Source: Haemonchus contortus (Eukaryota > Nematoda > Chromadorea > Rhabditida > Trichostrongylidae). Taken from it: a stretch of 64,000 nucleotides of DNA. Under the pieces are notes generated by a model. The model was not told the DNA's origin and did no database searches. It saw only the letters and a program-made list of their open reading frames with translations. This document shows, piece after piece, positions 63,425 through 64,000 of this stretch. Position numbers and translations under genes: made by a program. Each line of letters opens with the position of its first letter. Position 1 is the first letter of the stretch. The stretch is from positions 30,603,928-30,667,927 of the forward strand of contig LS997562.1 of assembly GCA_000469685.2 (NCBI GenBank). Direction: 5' to 3'.

Positions 63425-64000
63425 AATGAGCCAGAAGCGCTTAGAAATGATGGGTTTATGAATAGATACCTCCAGCTACGAGTTTCTACGAGCTCACTAG
63501 CTCTACAAAACGACTGCTGTTCATCTTATACTGAGAGTGACTTTGTCCTACGTGATAAGGATACCCGTTAGGTAGAAATCTCACAAATTCTCACCTTTGT
63601 ACGTTTCGTCATGGCATGAACAGTATTTCAATTCAAAAAACAATTGGCAATCCAAAGGCTATGTAAAACGCAAGATTAGGGTGTGTCGTGGCTTCCGCCC
63701 GACTTATTGAAGGGCCTGGTCGGGCGCGCAGGGGTCCCGGCGCGCACAGCGTATCGGTGCCTGCGCGTCGGCTATACTCGACGCGTGCTCTGGCCTAATG
63801 CTAGCCGGCAGTGTCTCCATCATCGTCGTAGCCGGCCGCCATTGCCCGTCATCCTGTCGTCGTACCGCTCGAGCCTGGAAGTATGATGCAATCCGATGGA
63901 ATGTGATGTGATCGACTTGGGCATGGAAGCCCAAAGGTGCCGAGCGGTCCCGAGCCACGTCGCTTCCCCTCGTGAGATTAACGTGCTGGGTTCGTACCAC
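63425..64000. other. End of window; GC-rich patch from 63690
   Basis: 63690-64000 is much richer in GC than its surroundings and has long overlapping open frames on both strands (98 codons on minus, running off the window). This looks like the start of another repeat rather than a gene, but the window ends too soon to tell. Confidence 0.4.

Noticed and set aside
63704..64000. 98-codon minus-strand frame running off the window end
   Set aside because: GC-rich repeat-like sequence with overlapping plus-strand frame; truncated by the window.

Overview
The window looks like a chromosomal segment of a clade V parasitic nematode, most likely a strongylid/hookworm-type worm. Most introns are 53-60 nt with TTTCAG-like acceptors, several start codons sit directly behind an unpaired acceptor of the spliced-leader type, the encoded proteins are closest in character to C. 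elegans families, and intergenic DNA is full of small inverted-repeat elements. The organism call is an inference from these signs. No prokaryotic features, CRISPR arrays or convincing tRNA/rRNA genes were seen.

Layout. 1-1707 is a 1.7 kb terminal-inverted-repeat element. 2288-14590 (+) is the 3' 27 exons of a P4-type ATPase (lipid flippase). 16475-18450 (-) is a small bZIP transcription factor. 20060-24023 is a repeat island built around a Penelope-like retroelement with inverted pseudo-LTRs. About 5 kb without a recognisable gene follows. From 28992 to 53124 the window is gene dense: cox-4 (+), sac-2/INPP5F (-), rpl-31 (-), a GKAP1-like coiled-coil gene (+), ubc-14 (-), an intronless lysophosphatidate acyltransferase (-), and gpi-1 (-). 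From 53.2 kb to the end there are only mobile-element remnants: a deleted mariner, an RTE fragment, a MITE with a 9-bp target duplication, and two large foldback elements with shared termini.

The gene-dense block is mostly housekeeping: respiratory complex IV, the ribosome, phosphoinositide turnover, ER-associated ubiquitination and glycolysis. rpl-31 and the GKAP1-like gene share a divergent promoter interval of about 690 bp. gpi-1, the acyltransferase and ubc-14 run head to tail on the minus strand. From memory, cox-4, sac-2 and rpl-31 are near neighbours in C. elegans, and so are gpi-1 and ubc-14; this would make the intronless acyltransferase an insertion between two ancestrally adjacent genes. 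Exon boundaries were assigned by hand from splice signals, reading phase and family similarity. Every internal junction reported keeps the reading frame.

Most interesting observations: (1) two foldback elements (57328-57939 and 63120-63424) with nearly identical termini and 3-bp target duplications but entirely different palindromic satellite interiors; (2) a ~300-bp direct repeat lying immediately upstream of both the ubc-14 and the intronless acyltransferase start regions, ending at the presumed trans-splice acceptor in each; (3) a Penelope-like element with near-identical 574-bp inverted pseudo-LTRs, each carrying a hammerhead-like motif, but with a reverse transcriptase that lacks its catalytic motif.
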